A DNA stretch of 64,000 bases, from contig JAURVB010006532.1 in assembly GCA_033002965.1 (NCBI GenBank), positions 36,680 through 100,679 on the forward strand, in the 5' to 3' direction. Shown piece after piece: positions 35,901-48,170 of this stretch. Numbering within the stretch: position 1 is the stretch's first letter; every line of letters begins with the position of its first letter. A model generated the notes under the pieces. That model searched no databases, had not been told where the DNA came from, and worked only from the letters and a program-made list of their open reading frames with translations. The DNA comes from Piper betle (Eukaryota > Streptophyta > Magnoliopsida > Piperales > Piperaceae). Both the position numbers and the translations under genes were made by a program.

Positions 35901-36399
35901 TCGTGAACCTACTCCTTGTCTCTAGCATACCTAACCCCATGTGTTTGTCTCTCAGAGGTGGCTGCTAACAACTTGGCTTAGGCTGTCCAACCATGCATGT
36001 CTGATCTAGAGGGGTTTGGATCACGGTGGTGACATATATGATGGTGAAACAATGCTAAGATCACACTGATCTCTTGAAATCAAACAGCAACCACTATTCT
36101 AATGCCTAATCTTTGGTGGAATCCTAAAAACATCTAACTCTGTAGTCAATGGTAGTCTTGCACATCCCTGGAATGCTCATGTCTTTGTCTAGTGAAGAGT
36201 AGCCAACTATGCTGTTGAATCGAACAACTAGTGGAAAAGGGAGGCAGTGAAGTGCCCATGGGGAAGCAGGCCTTCCTAGCTAGTCATTCTCATCACAGCT
36301 ATTTCTTGGAAGTGGGAACACTCAAAGGGTATCTACTGAGGATCCATCCAACTACAAACTCGATAGCATCTCGAACTAAATTAGTGTTATGCCACTCTC
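32957..36399 (+). other. Internal region of the A element and unassigned DNA, non-coding
   Basis: About 3.4 kb downstream of the primer-binding site contains no frame longer than about 95 codons. I recognise no gag, protease, RT or integrase motif on either strand. Either the coding region decayed or was deleted, or the element was a non-coding (LARD-like) form. Where the element ends cannot be seen. Confidence 0.5.
35730..35855. repeat. Degenerate minisatellite, unit about 20 bp
   Basis: Repeats of a GGTGGTTGTGCAACTCAGAT-like unit, with variants such as GGCGGTTGCGCAACACATA, occur about four to six times. Confidence 0.6.
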
Positions 36400-36855
36400 G
36401 ACAATAACTGGTCCTATTCTCGGGAAAAAACATACAACCTAGCCCTCTTAGACAATCGCCTTCAGTACCTTCTGATACCACAAGTCTAGACATGCACTGT
36501 ACACAACAGTACCCATCTACTAAATACCTCTTCGGGAGTGAGGAAGCCAAGACGTAGAGATGTTAGGATCCCTTGAGAATAGAACAACCCTCTCACTAAT
36601 CCAAATCCTGCTGCGGCCAGCATATGCACCGAATCATGGTATATGCAAGGTCAAATTCACCACCTCTCAACTTATTGAAATTTGATGAAAACTATATATA
36701 TGGTTGGGAAGAGAATCATATAAGTAAGCCCAAAAGCAACGTGAGGTGGTGCTAAGTTCACAAACAACACGAAGGATCTTATCTTTGAGGGTTATTACTC
36801 GTGGAAGTAAAATGTATCTAGATGGCCCGTGTTAAATAGGGTCCCATAAAATAGC
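36400..36855 (-). mobile_element. Old inverted LTR, left fragment
   Basis: Homologous to the reverse complement of the A/B LTR R-U5 region. Blocks such as AATCGCCTTCAGTACC, CACAAGTCTAGACATG and GGGAAGAGAATCATATAA correspond to 19190-19460. It breaks at 36855 inside sequence matching GATCCGATAAAACGCC and resumes at 40061. The outer limit is approximate. Confidence 0.65.
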
Positions 36856-39800
36856 TATAAAACCCACATTCGGGTTAGGGTTTCCTGGTTGTAGGTTGCC
36901 TAGTTTGGGCTAGTCTCGAGTTAGTTTGAGCAAACTCGAGCCAGACCAATTTTCAGATCAAGTGTATGGGGCTTAGATGGCCATATGAGAATGTAATGGA
37001 GGCTGAGTATGCCCGACATGCAGATAATAGTTTTAGTTATGATACAGTAGTGCATGATTTATTAGTATATACACGAGGTATACAAATTATTTTTTTTATG
37101 GGTTATCCAGTGTTTTAGGCCTAGATCCTTAGCCAGTCTGTTGCAGCATTAAGTAATCTGTTTGGAATTTTTGAGGGTACCTTATTTTCATGCATCATCG
37201 AGATTTTGGATCACCAGATTGTGCCTATGTCGGCCTAGCTTAATTGATTTTGGATCACTAGATTGTGCCCATGTCGGCCCAACTTGATTTTGGATCCAAG
37301 CTTTCCATCCATATGTATATTGCATACACCCATAGGTGGGTCCCACTAGCCACGAGTTGTCAAATGTTCAAATCATGCCATGTGGCAAAATGTGAGTTGA
37401 ACCACTTCAGCCCTAGCATTCTCTCCTTTGATTTTCAGTGACTTCCCCACGATTTTGGATGATTTTCACTTTCACGCCATGACCACTTTGGCTCGTCGCC
37501 AATGAGACCCCAGCCCTCCTTCGGCCACCGGATCGGTATGGCTATGACCACTTTGCAGCTGGCTATCAGTGAGTACTCACCATTGCCACTGGCGCCAGCG
37601 CTCGGGACGGCATTTATGGAGTCTTTTTCCGCCGCTGCTGCCATCCATTCGGGCCACTTTCTGGTACCAGCGAGTGTCCTCTAGTGAAGCCGACCACCCC
37701 GATAGTTTCCCCTCACCGAGATCTTCCGTTTGAGACCGACACTAACCTCCACCATGGAAGCGATCATTGCGGTCGACTAGCACTTGCCTGGTGGTGTTTT
37801 CGATCGTATCCGGCCATTTTCCGGCCAGCCATCGGTTGGACACTGCCGACCATTAGCCCAGATAGCTTCCTGATTCGACGGTCAATCTTTTGAGACCACC
37901 CACGACCACTGTCGTGGCCGCAATTGCCGCTGGCGACGTCGCTGCGCCCAATGGCGATACCGCTACTTTTAAGCCATTTTTTGGCCAGCCACCAGCCGGG
38001 CTCTACCAGTTCGTCACCACCAGCACCTCCGCCTGACCCTGTCTGTCGATCCTGACTGGCGGTGACCCTAGCCGTGCCCCCATCGGTGTTTTTCGGCGAT
38101 GGGCACCGGCCGCCCTGTATGGCCTGTTTGCCCAGTTCGCAATCCGCCTGTCAGGCACCCTGGTTTGCCAACCCGCCAAATCGTACCCGAGTTTTCCAGT
38201 CTGAGCTCGTGTCTGTGTCCATCAATCCAGTTCATATCCGCCCATCAACCCAACCCATTTCCTAATTAACCCAAACCGAGTTGGTTCAGCCCTTTCAACT
38301 TGGTCTGGTTTAGCTCAGTTGACCGGGTTCAGTCATTTTCAGACCATTTATCATCCGTTCTTATACCGTTATCGGTAATTCGAGAACTCCTATATTAGTT
38401 TAGATGCACATTCACTTGATTTAGGATCTTTGGATGTTATGATTATTTTATTATTTATTTATTATTATTCATTTCTTGTTATTTGTGTATTTATTGATTA
38501 TAATGCATGTTTATATGATTATTTATTATTATTAATAATATATTTACTTATTAATATTAGTCTTATTTATGTTTACTAAATTTTATTTATTTATTTATTT
38601 ATCTATTTATTTGTTCGCGTGTATGTTATTACTTATTTGTATTTAATTATGTATTCTTGTATTGTATAACTATTATATTATTAATATTCATGATTAATGA
38701 GTATTAACTATTTATTTATTTATTTATTAAATTATATATATATATATTTATTTAGTTATATGTTTACTAACATGAGTATATGTTGATATTTACCCGTGTT
38801 TATCCGTGTATTTATATTGTATAATGATATTATTATTTTACAATTAGAGTATTATTTATTTTCATGTATTTATTATTTATCTAATTATCTATGAGTGCAT
38901 TTTATTTATTTATTTATTATTTATTATTATCATGTCTCGATTTGCGTGTCACATGTTTAGTTATAGGTTTATTAGCATTGTTTTCTTTATTAGGATTCAT
39001 TGATGATATGAGCACACACCACGAGGATTCATCATATAGAGACACCAGAATTTTACTTACCAGTGGGTTCGATGTAGGTTACGAAGTCCGAGCTCGCCAT
39101 AGATGTGTCGATGCGCTTGGAGCTTGAACCATCAGGTCCGTAGGACTCTCCTTTTGCTTGATCTCTGCTTGACTCTCTATGTGTTGAGTTTAATCGTGTT
39201 TTAGATATAGGATGACATCGGCAGTGTTTTATCGGATCCCTCCAATGTCAGGCCATTTAGCCATGTTTTCTACACATGTTTAATAAAACTATAAGGATGA
39301 GATCCCTTGTTGGTTTTTGAGCTGAAGCTCTAGAAATATATGATACAAGCCTCTTCCCTAAACCTATTATATAAGTATGCACATTTTTACGGATTTCACA
39401 AATAAGAGAGTGAGCGGTATGGAGATATGTATGGACCGCACTAGTACTCCTTCAAACCCTGAGGTAGTGCAGTGTATGAGGGTACTGCATAACGCAACAC
39501 ATTTTCAGAATTTGTGGCACTAACTTAACCGTTCTTTTTGCCACTCGAGTACTGTGACGGGTGTAATATGAAGGATGTGAGGGCGTAAGCATTGTATGTA
39601 TGAATATGAATATTAGCCGTGCATGCATGCCGACACTTGTTTAAGTATGTTTGCTTACCGCCCAGTGTGAGGCAATTTTGAAGTTTCATAAGTTTCCGTG
39701 GGTAATGGAATACCCATTTGCCAGTTTGTACTAGTTATTTTTTGGACCAGTAACACTCGTTACTAATATTTTTCATATAATATATGTAGGTCTTGCAAAT

Positions 39801-40060
39801 CCTGAGTCGACTTTGGTGGGAGGACAGATAAACGCTATACACACTTGAGCTCAGCGCAGTTATTTACTTTCTTACTTTTATTTATATTCGATGTGTTTTG
39901 ACGTGTATTTAACAATGTCTTCCATTCTCATGACACCAAGAAGGTTGTTTCGATTTATTTTATCGATCGAGTCTTACCGACCAACAACTTTAAACATGAC
40001 TCGACTCAATCGTAACATTTCTGATTCGGTTCTTAGATGAACCGAAATCAGGGTGTTACA
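36856..40060 (+). mobile_element. Solo LTR, family B, nested in an inverted relative
   Basis: The 3205-bp LTR runs from TATAAAACCC (start G changed to A) to AGGGTGTTACA. Flanks are ATAGC (36851-36855) and ACAAC (40061-40065), a weak 5-bp duplication. It matches 1069-3772 along its length and has the ATTT-rich block at 38440-38930, the palindrome CAGTAACACTCGTTACTA at 39748-39765 and a terminal CGGTTC-N6-GAACCG hairpin near 40027-40044. It interrupts an older LTR whose two sides join perfectly in alignment. Confidence 0.8.
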
Positions 40061-42094
40061 ACAACCATTTAACACGTCCTACAATTTGTAAATCAAATCT
40101 ACAATAGACTAATCGATAAATCTGTGGTGAGTCCTAATGGATTTGTGGTCCAAACTCCAAGCCTATCGGCACATCTACTGCGAGCTCAAATTTCGGAACC
40201 TACATCGGAACACATTGCTAAGCAAAAGACCAACAACTCTATATGATTCATGATGTGTGGTGTGTGCTCACATCATCTATAATATCACAATAAAGGATAA
40301 TGATAAACAGATCTACAACTAAAGATTTGATTCGTAAATTGCGACACACTTAAGTAATAAATAAAGAATAAATAAAAATAAGCCAAATAAGTAAAATAAT
40401 AATAAATAAAATAATAGGTACACAAGTAAAAATAAATAACAAGTTAAAAATAAATAGGTGAATAAATAGTGAATAATAATTTAAAAATAGTTAAACATAA
40501 TTAAATTAATAAACTCATTCATCAATAAATGAATAGAAATAAATAAATGAAACATTAATAAATAAATAATAATAATAATATAAATAATACTACATCATTT
40601 TGCAACTAAAGGCAAGTAAATATTAATGCATACACGAGTTAGAAAGTAAATAAATAAATAAATTAGTAATTAATTAATTAATTAAATGGGTATTTAATTA
40701 AGTAAATAAATGAATAAATAATCAATAATAATTAATTATGAATAATAATTGTATAGCTATCAAATACATGAATATATAATTAAACACAAATAAATAATAA
40801 CATACGCGTGATCGAACAAATAAATAAATAAAACTTAATAAAAATGAATAAGGTTAATATTAATAAGTAAATATATAATCAATAATAATAAATAATTATA
40901 CAAGCATTCATCATAATTGACAAATATATAAATAACTAGAAATAAAAATTATGAATAAAAATAAAATAAATAAATAAATAAATAATAGATAAAGAAAAAT
41001 ACTCATAAGATTAAAATATATCAAAAAATGTGAAAATACATCTAAACTGATGTAGTGTATCTTAAATTATCGAAAATGGACCGAAAATGAGCTGAAAATG
41101 CATGCTAAATCAATTGGGCGAGTCAGACCGAGTTGAGCCAAGCTGAGCCGACTCAGCCTATTCAAGTGGCTGAGCTTGGCTGAGTTGGGTTGGGCTGAAT
41201 GCGATGGATGCGAACTTGGTTGGCGGACATGACCAAGACTGGTTGGTAGGCAGACGCATGCGTTGCTAGGCAGACGCATGCGTTGCTAGGCAGATGCGAA
41301 CAGGGCAAACGAGCACCAAACAGGCTGCCATTGCCCATTCGTGAAAAACGCTGACGATGGCAGATAGGGGCTGCTGCTGATCGCGATTGATAGAGGACGA
41401 TGAGGGGAAGGTGCTGGCAGTGGTGACCGACAATGTTCGGCTGTAAGTTGGCTAGAAAACGGTCGGCGCCTGATATGGCGACGTCGCTAGCGGTGATCAC
41501 TGCCATGGCAAGGGTTGAGGGTGGTCTCAAAAGTTTAGCCTTGGTGAGGTGAAGCCATCTGGGTGATAGTCGACAGTGTCTGGTCAACGACTGGTTGGAA
41601 AGTGCCTGAATGTGTCAGAAAAGCTGCCGGGGAAGTGCAAGTCATTGGCAGCGATCGCGACCACGACGGAGGTCGAGGCTGATATCAAGTAGAAGATCTT
41701 GGCGAGGAGAATCAATCTAGGGGGTCGGCCTTATTGGAGGTGGCTCGCCGGTGCCGAAAAATGCTCCGAAAGACGGCGGTGGCGGTAGTGGAAGTCAACA
41801 AAGAAAGCATCTCCTATGGCCAATGAGGGGGTGCTGGTGTCGAAGCTAGGCCTGGGTCAATAGTCCGTCGCGAGGCGGTCACGTGGGTACCAGTTGGTTT
41901 GGTGGTAGGTAGCTGGTTGAAGACTCGCCAACAGCTGCCCAGAATGGCGGCGTTGCTAGGGTGGAAAATCCAAAATAGTGGGGGAGGAGAGGTAGGGTTT
42001 TTTTTCTATTTTTCTTGGACTATCCAAATCTTGCCACATTGTGCGATCAGGCTGTTTGGCTGACTGGAGGTAGTGGGGTCCACCTAGAGTATAT

Positions 42095-42147
<53 letters not shown>

Positions 42148-42559
42148 AGCTTGTATGAACATCGACAAAAGTCAAAAGTGATTTTATTGATGGAAATCGA
42201 TGCAAGAAAGCTAAATAGGCTTTGCAACCATGAATTCGATAAGACAAAGATCTGGGACTCAAATCAAGTTGGGCCCAAAAGTGGAATTTGGTAGTCCTAA
42301 ATCCCTATGATGCATGCAAAAAAGATACCCTGAAAAAGCCCAAAATGCAAGGCTAACACAAGCAAAAAAAAATGTATACTTCATGCATATGTTGAAAACT
42401 TATGCTTTGCTGTAACATAACTGAAGTTATCATTTGTATATCAAGTAAATATACTTGTGTTATGATCTAGTTCGAACCGACCTAAACCAACTCAAAACTT
42501 GCCTGAACTAGGCAAAGCAACAAACAAGTAACACCCTAACCCGAAGCTAAGGCTTTACA
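40061..42559 (-). mobile_element. Old inverted LTR, right fragment
   Basis: Continuation of 36400-36855 beyond the nested LTR. CATTTAACACGTCCTACAA aligns with ACTTAACCCGCCCTGCAA of LTR A, then CAAACTCCAAGCCTATCGG and the rest follow. The AT-rich block at 40350-41000, the region shared with 28215-29709, the (TA)n tract and the LTR edge GGCTTTACA at 42559 follow in order. Confidence 0.7.
42098..42144. repeat. (TA)n microsatellite in old LTR
   Basis: About 47 bases of uninterrupted TA, the longest such tract in the window. Confidence 0.95.
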
Positions 42560-43586
42560 AAACCCACCATAGCCAAAACCGGATCCTAACCACTCAAGTT
42601 GTCATAGTACGTCCTATGTTAGGAAAACAAAATACGTAGAGCCAAATAATAGATTAAGTAGAAGGGAGTCCTAAAAAACTTGTGAGAATTCTCATCCTAC
42701 CGCGTCAAGTTCAACTTTGCATGCCCTAGTAATGTAGACCTACTCAAACCTTGATGATGGTATGCGTGCAATGTAATAAACACAACAATCATATATGTAG
42801 TAAGATGACATAACATGCAAAAGAGTAAGATGTGCTGTCATAGTAGAGGAACAAGTGGAGGAAATTGAGCACCACACTTTATTGATGCTCACTTTGTTTC
42901 TTAACTAGTTTGTTCAAACTTCATTGCCAAGTTATACATTTTGAGTTAAGCTCAAATTTAGATTGTGTTTATTTAAATTAGTTTTGAACTAAACCAAACA
43001 AAGTCGAGTTGAGCAACTTAATAGTTCTATAAGATATTTAAATGCCAAGATAAAAGTGATAAATTTTAAAATATATAAATTCTTGATATCACATAAACAT
43101 TTAAAGTAAAATATTAAATCATGTTAAATATTTTATCAAGGTAAAACACATCAAGTTTGATTTCCAAGCTACAAGTTAAAACAGAACCAATTAAATACCG
43201 AATAAGAATTCAAGCGGAAAACATTTTTCTCGTGGCCTGGCTTGGCTTAATTACACCCAGATTTTCATTGGAAAACATACATGGAAGTAGGGATATGCAC
43301 ATCCCTACAGCCAAAAGGGAGAAATAAATGAACTTTTCTTAGTTTCCATATCATTCAAAAGTAAAGTAGCATTGCAGTAGCTCATGAAGCATTAACAAAG
43401 AACAGTTACAAAAATTCCTCGGTTCATTCCCAGTTTAAAAAAATCTCAATCAATCAAATAAGTAAATCATTCCTTTACAAGAGGAAGAAAAAATCAATGT
43501 AAAGATTATCCAGAGACCACATGGTTAGCCGGTAACATGAATAAGAAAGGTTAGAAGAACATTTATCCAGTAACATGTACAAAACC
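42560..43586. other. Spacer downstream of the receptor-kinase gene
   Basis: No element ends or coding motifs recognised. The right part (about 43300-43586) is presumably 3' UTR of the minus-strand receptor kinase. Confidence 0.5.
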
Positions 43587-46500
43587 TCAAACAGCTATGG
43601 AACACAGGTCTTCAAAAACTGCCCTGATGTTAGGCCTCTCATTTACAGGAAGAATACAGCGCAAAGATACGGCCAGCAATTCTTCCATGGCCTTTCCAGT
43701 TTCCTCTAAGCAAGTCAAGTCTCTGTCGAAACAATCCGTTCCGCGCCCTTCATTAGCACAACACCTGACCCAATCAGTAAGATCAACAGCACCTGATTGA
43801 CCGGAAATAATGTCTCCAGCACTCCTCCTAGTCAAGAGTTCCATTAGTATTACCCCCAACGCATAAACATCGGCCTTAAAGGAGGGCACCGATTTGGTCG
43901 TATTAGCAAGCTCAGGAGCTCGGTAGCCAAGGGCTCCCAAGTTCAATATTTGTTCAGCAGTACCAACAGGAGTCATAAGACGATGAAGTCCATAGTCTGT
44001 GAGCTGAGCAGTAAGATCAGCACCCACCAAAAATACATTTGTTGGCTTTAGGTTACCATGTGGAAGACCTCTGTCCTGGTGGAGGTAATACAGAGAACGA
44101 GCCACATCAATGGCTATTTTCACTCTTTGACTTAAGGATAAAAAAGAATGCCTTCTCGGTGTTGACTCTGTAAATTGCATAAATTTCAATCATAAGCAGG
44201 ATAAGCAACAAACTAAGGAAATGCAAACAATCTGTTATGTTATGTCTCCAACATGTTCCACTTGTTTGGATATTAAATTATCAAGTTATCCTCATGGACC
44301 AGTTTCAATCACGGTTTAAGTCACAACTTGTTGGAAATAAATTTTTTGAAACAGTAGGTTTTTACTTGTTATTAAAGTTGCATGGATGCATGAACCAAAG
44401 GGACTAAAAACAGAACATAAATTTCTCAGATACTTGCTATAAGAAATATTTGATGCTAAACCATAAAGAAAAGAAAAAAGAAGCATTTTATGGCAAACTT
44501 ACCATAAAGATGCAGCGCTAAACTATCTGCATTGACATAATCTGCAAGAATCAATCTTTCTTCTTCCCTTGGTCCCAAGTAGTAAGCTCTCAGAGATACA
44601 AGGTTCGGGTGTCTGAGACTTCCAATTCTTTTCATTTCCTTGGCAAACTCTTTCTTCCGTTTTACCAAACCAACTCTTAACCACTTCACAGACAAAACAT
44701 GTCCATTATCAAGAGTAGCTTTGTATGTGGTCCCGTGGCTGCTTCTCCCAAGAACTTCTGCTGCGGCACGAGACAATTCCTCTGCTGTGAATGCAAGGGA
44801 AATATCTAGGAAGAACAAATCACCAGACAGTCGATCTGGTGAATAGATACTTAGTGGTACATGTTGCTCAGGACCATAATTTTCACCAAAACGAGGAGAT
44901 GATAAGGGAGATCCAGGAGAAGTCTTATACCTGCTGGTTAAGGGGTAATTACCACCCCCAATGCTAGAATCACATTCAGCACCACCCACAATATATTCCT
45001 GTTTCTTAGAAACTGATCTAGATTCTGAAGAAAGTAAGTGGTCGTTGGAAATATTCAAAGAAGATGGAGGGGGTTCAACATTTTTGGGGCTGTTGAAAAA
45101 GGACGGGCGTGAAAACAACACTCTATCTGCATTTCGTTCAGTTCCTTGGCCATATATACCTCTTTCATGTAGCTCTTGTAAATGGGTTCTATAATAAGCC
45201 AGTGACACAAAAACGATCATCATGAAGGCAGCGACGCATCCTATGATAATAGCTACTTTGATTTTGGACTTTACATGGCCATGCCGCATTTCACTGGGTA
45301 CATCAACACCATCAGTGATACCACCACCAGTGGGCTGCTGGCCACGTGGATCAATAACAAGAAGGCGATTACCTGGATAAAATGATGTGATTGGAAAGCC
45401 CCTCAAATTTTCAGGAACAGAACCTGACAAATTATTGTAGGAAACATTAAATGCTTTCAGATTCGATGATAACTTATCAGGTATTGTTCCTTGAAAGCTG
45501 TTTCCTGAGAGATCAAGATACTCCAATTGGTCCAGCTTTTGAAGATCACTGGGTATGTGGCCTGAGAGACTGTTATTTGCAAAACTAACTGAAATCAATC
45601 TTCCCATTTTACCCAATTCTGAAGGTAAACCACCCGTCAATAGATTACTAGCAAGATCTAGGATTTCCATGGGCGAAGAAGAGGTCCAATCGTTTGATTC
45701 AATTTCATGTGAATCCTGAAGCAGAACTGTTCCAGTAAGATGGTTGTGGGAAAGATTCAAGCTTGTCACAGACAAGGAGTTAAAGAAAGGCAATGGAATG
45801 GACCCTGAAAGCTTGTTCATGCTTAAATCAACAGACATTAGCCTCTGACAGCTCATTAATGAAGATGAGAGCACACCATCCAGAGAGTTGCTACTGATTT
45901 TGATAGACTTCAAGCTGTTACACTGAATTGCCATATCAGGAAAGCTTCCTGATATAATATTTGAACTTAAATCAACATGTTCCAGGTTTTCACTCCAACG
46001 AACAATTGCAGATAGGTCACCAGATAAAGCATTGTTGCTCAAATCCAAAATGGTGCAATAATCTAAATTTTGAGGCAATGGACCCGACAATTGATTTGAC
46101 GAAAGATTCAAGGTCCTCAAAGTAGAAGACTTAACATTAGGAATAGAACCTACACTCAAAAAGAATATGACCAGTGTCAGGAGTGGAGTAAAAGGTGCAT
46201 AGAATAAAATCTGAAACTAGAGAGAACAATTCTAATCATATTCCAAAGTTCAAAAAAATAAATCCAACTTGCAATTCCAAATTTGCACTGAAAATATTAT
46301 AGAATAAATATTTAAAAGTACGAGAACAAATATAAATTTCAGTGTAAAAAGGAGATCAGGTAAAATGAAACACGTAGTCAACTAGTAAGCACAAACTATT
46401 CAAATATAGTATCAAACACCCAAACACAGTACACAAACTGCCACATGATAAACCTTATACTTCACTCTAACCATATATCTAGTCAGGCACGAACCCACAC

Positions 46501-48170
46501 AACAGTGTAGTGCAGAATGAAGTCATGTTAAATTTACAACTAAAAACTACAAGTGTTGTTGAAAATTTTCCCATTAGAGAATCAGATTAATTTGGTAACC
46601 ACAAACAGTCAAATTCACTACCTAGATCCATGCATATGCACAACTATACAGAGAAGACTTACCTGTAAGTATAAGGCTATACTAACTATAAACAGAAAAT
46701 TTCAGCAGACAAAAGAACACAGAAAATTAACTCCTAAACACAATCGATGAAATGTAACGGGATAACCTAACCTCCATTCTAGGCATGCACCTTTAAATTG
46801 TAAGAAGGGACACGTTGATTTATAATTTGCCTGGCATGTACCTTTAAATTGTAATAAGGGACACGTTGATTTAAAATTTGCCTAGGCTAAAATTAGCCTC
46901 CACTTAAGCGGTTTTTTCCATACCCACAATTTTTAATCCTTTCCCAAAACAGCTAAATGTCCTGACTGACATCTTCAGTGGACTGATTTAGAAGCCCTTG
47001 TTTTAGTTAAAACCATTTACACTATAATTATCTCAACCTTTTATTTGGAGGTATTGCTAAGCATTCTCAAACAATAAATCAAACACTGCAATATCTTTCC
47101 TTCTACCACCCACTACAACTAAAACCAAATTCTCCAAGTATCCCCACTGGGTGGTCTGAGTAATAAAATCATACAGTACAAAAAAACTCATCATATAAAC
47201 TTCTGCAAACAAAAGCTTTACCAGTAAACGCATTCCCACTGAGATCCACCTCAGACAAAGGCAAGGAGGTGCCAAACAGAGCTTCGGGGAGTTCGCCTCC
47301 CAATTGATTGGCCCCGACCCGCAGCACCGCAAGAGCCGGCGTCGACCTGAACGACGGCAACCGACCATTGATCCGGTTGCCGGTCACATCCAGAACCAGC
47401 AGATTTTTGAACAAATCGATGGCATCTTGGGAGAAGAAGCCGCCATTGAGGCAGTTGTAGCTGAAGTTTAGATGACGGACCGTGTTGGCCAAGCTGGACA
47501 GGTTGCCGGTGTCCATGAATAGCTGCCCGTAGAACAAGTTGGCGCTCAAGTCGACGAACTCGGCGTTCCGGAGCTCAGAAATCAGACCGCCGACGTCGCC
47601 GTAGAGCCGGTTGGAGCCCAAATCCAGCACCTTGAGCTGCTGCAGATTACGGATCCCGGCGGGGAAGCGGCCGGTGAAGTTGTTGGAGGAGAGGTTGAGG
47701 TAGGAGAGGCCCCAGAGGTCTGAGATCCTGGCGGGGATGGGGCCGTAGAACAGGTTGTGGGACAGATCGAGGTGGCGGAGGGAGGTCATGGACCCCAGCG
47801 CCGGGACGAGGCGGCCGGACAGGGAGTTGCCGGAGAGGGAGAGGTTGGACAGTGACCGTAGCCCAAGCAGGGTCGCGAACTTGAGCTCACCGGACAGGCC
47901 CAGCCCGGACAGGGCCAGGCCAGACAGGGTGCCGTCGTCAGCGCAGGTCACGCCGTGCCAGGTCCTCGGGCAGGGCCCGTCGTCCGAGCGGATGGCGGCC
48001 GCGTCCCATGTGGCCGCGATGCGCCCGCTCGGGTCCGACCGTATGCCCTTTTTAAACTCCAGCAGCGCCCGGACGTCGGCGTGGAGCGCGTCGTCCTGCC
48101 CCGCCGCAACCCCTGCGAGGCCGCAGAAATAGCCGCACCAAAACCATAGCAAGAGGCTCAACCAGCCCAT
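43587..48170 (-). CDS. LRR receptor-like pseudokinase (At5g10020-like)
   Basis: Three exons on the minus strand: 48170-47222, 46149-44503 and 44167-43587. The phases fit and give 1058 residues, close to the Arabidopsis At5g10020 protein as I recall it. Residues 1-24 are a signal peptide. An N-terminal LRR cap with CPRTWHGVTC is followed by LRRs to about residue 580 and a transmembrane segment (VAIIIGCVAAFMMIVFVSLA) at about 615-636. A Ser/Pro-rich juxtamembrane region leads to the kinase fold at about 781-1058. The glycine loop is degenerate (GRSSHGTTY) and a lysine is kept (SVKW, about 805). The catalytic HRD is HGN (902-904) and DFG is DYG (923-925), so catalysis is unlikely; it is a plasma-membrane pseudokinase receptor. 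The block ELLTRRSAGDIISGQ is characteristic of this subfamily. Frame, splice sites and stop are intact. The first exon is much GC-richer than the others. No ligand can be inferred. Confidence 0.95.
46783..46884. repeat. 51-bp tandem duplication in intron 1 of the receptor kinase
   Basis: Two adjacent units starting GGCATG(C/T)ACCTTTAAATTG, 51 bp apart, differ at a few positions. Confidence 0.85.
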
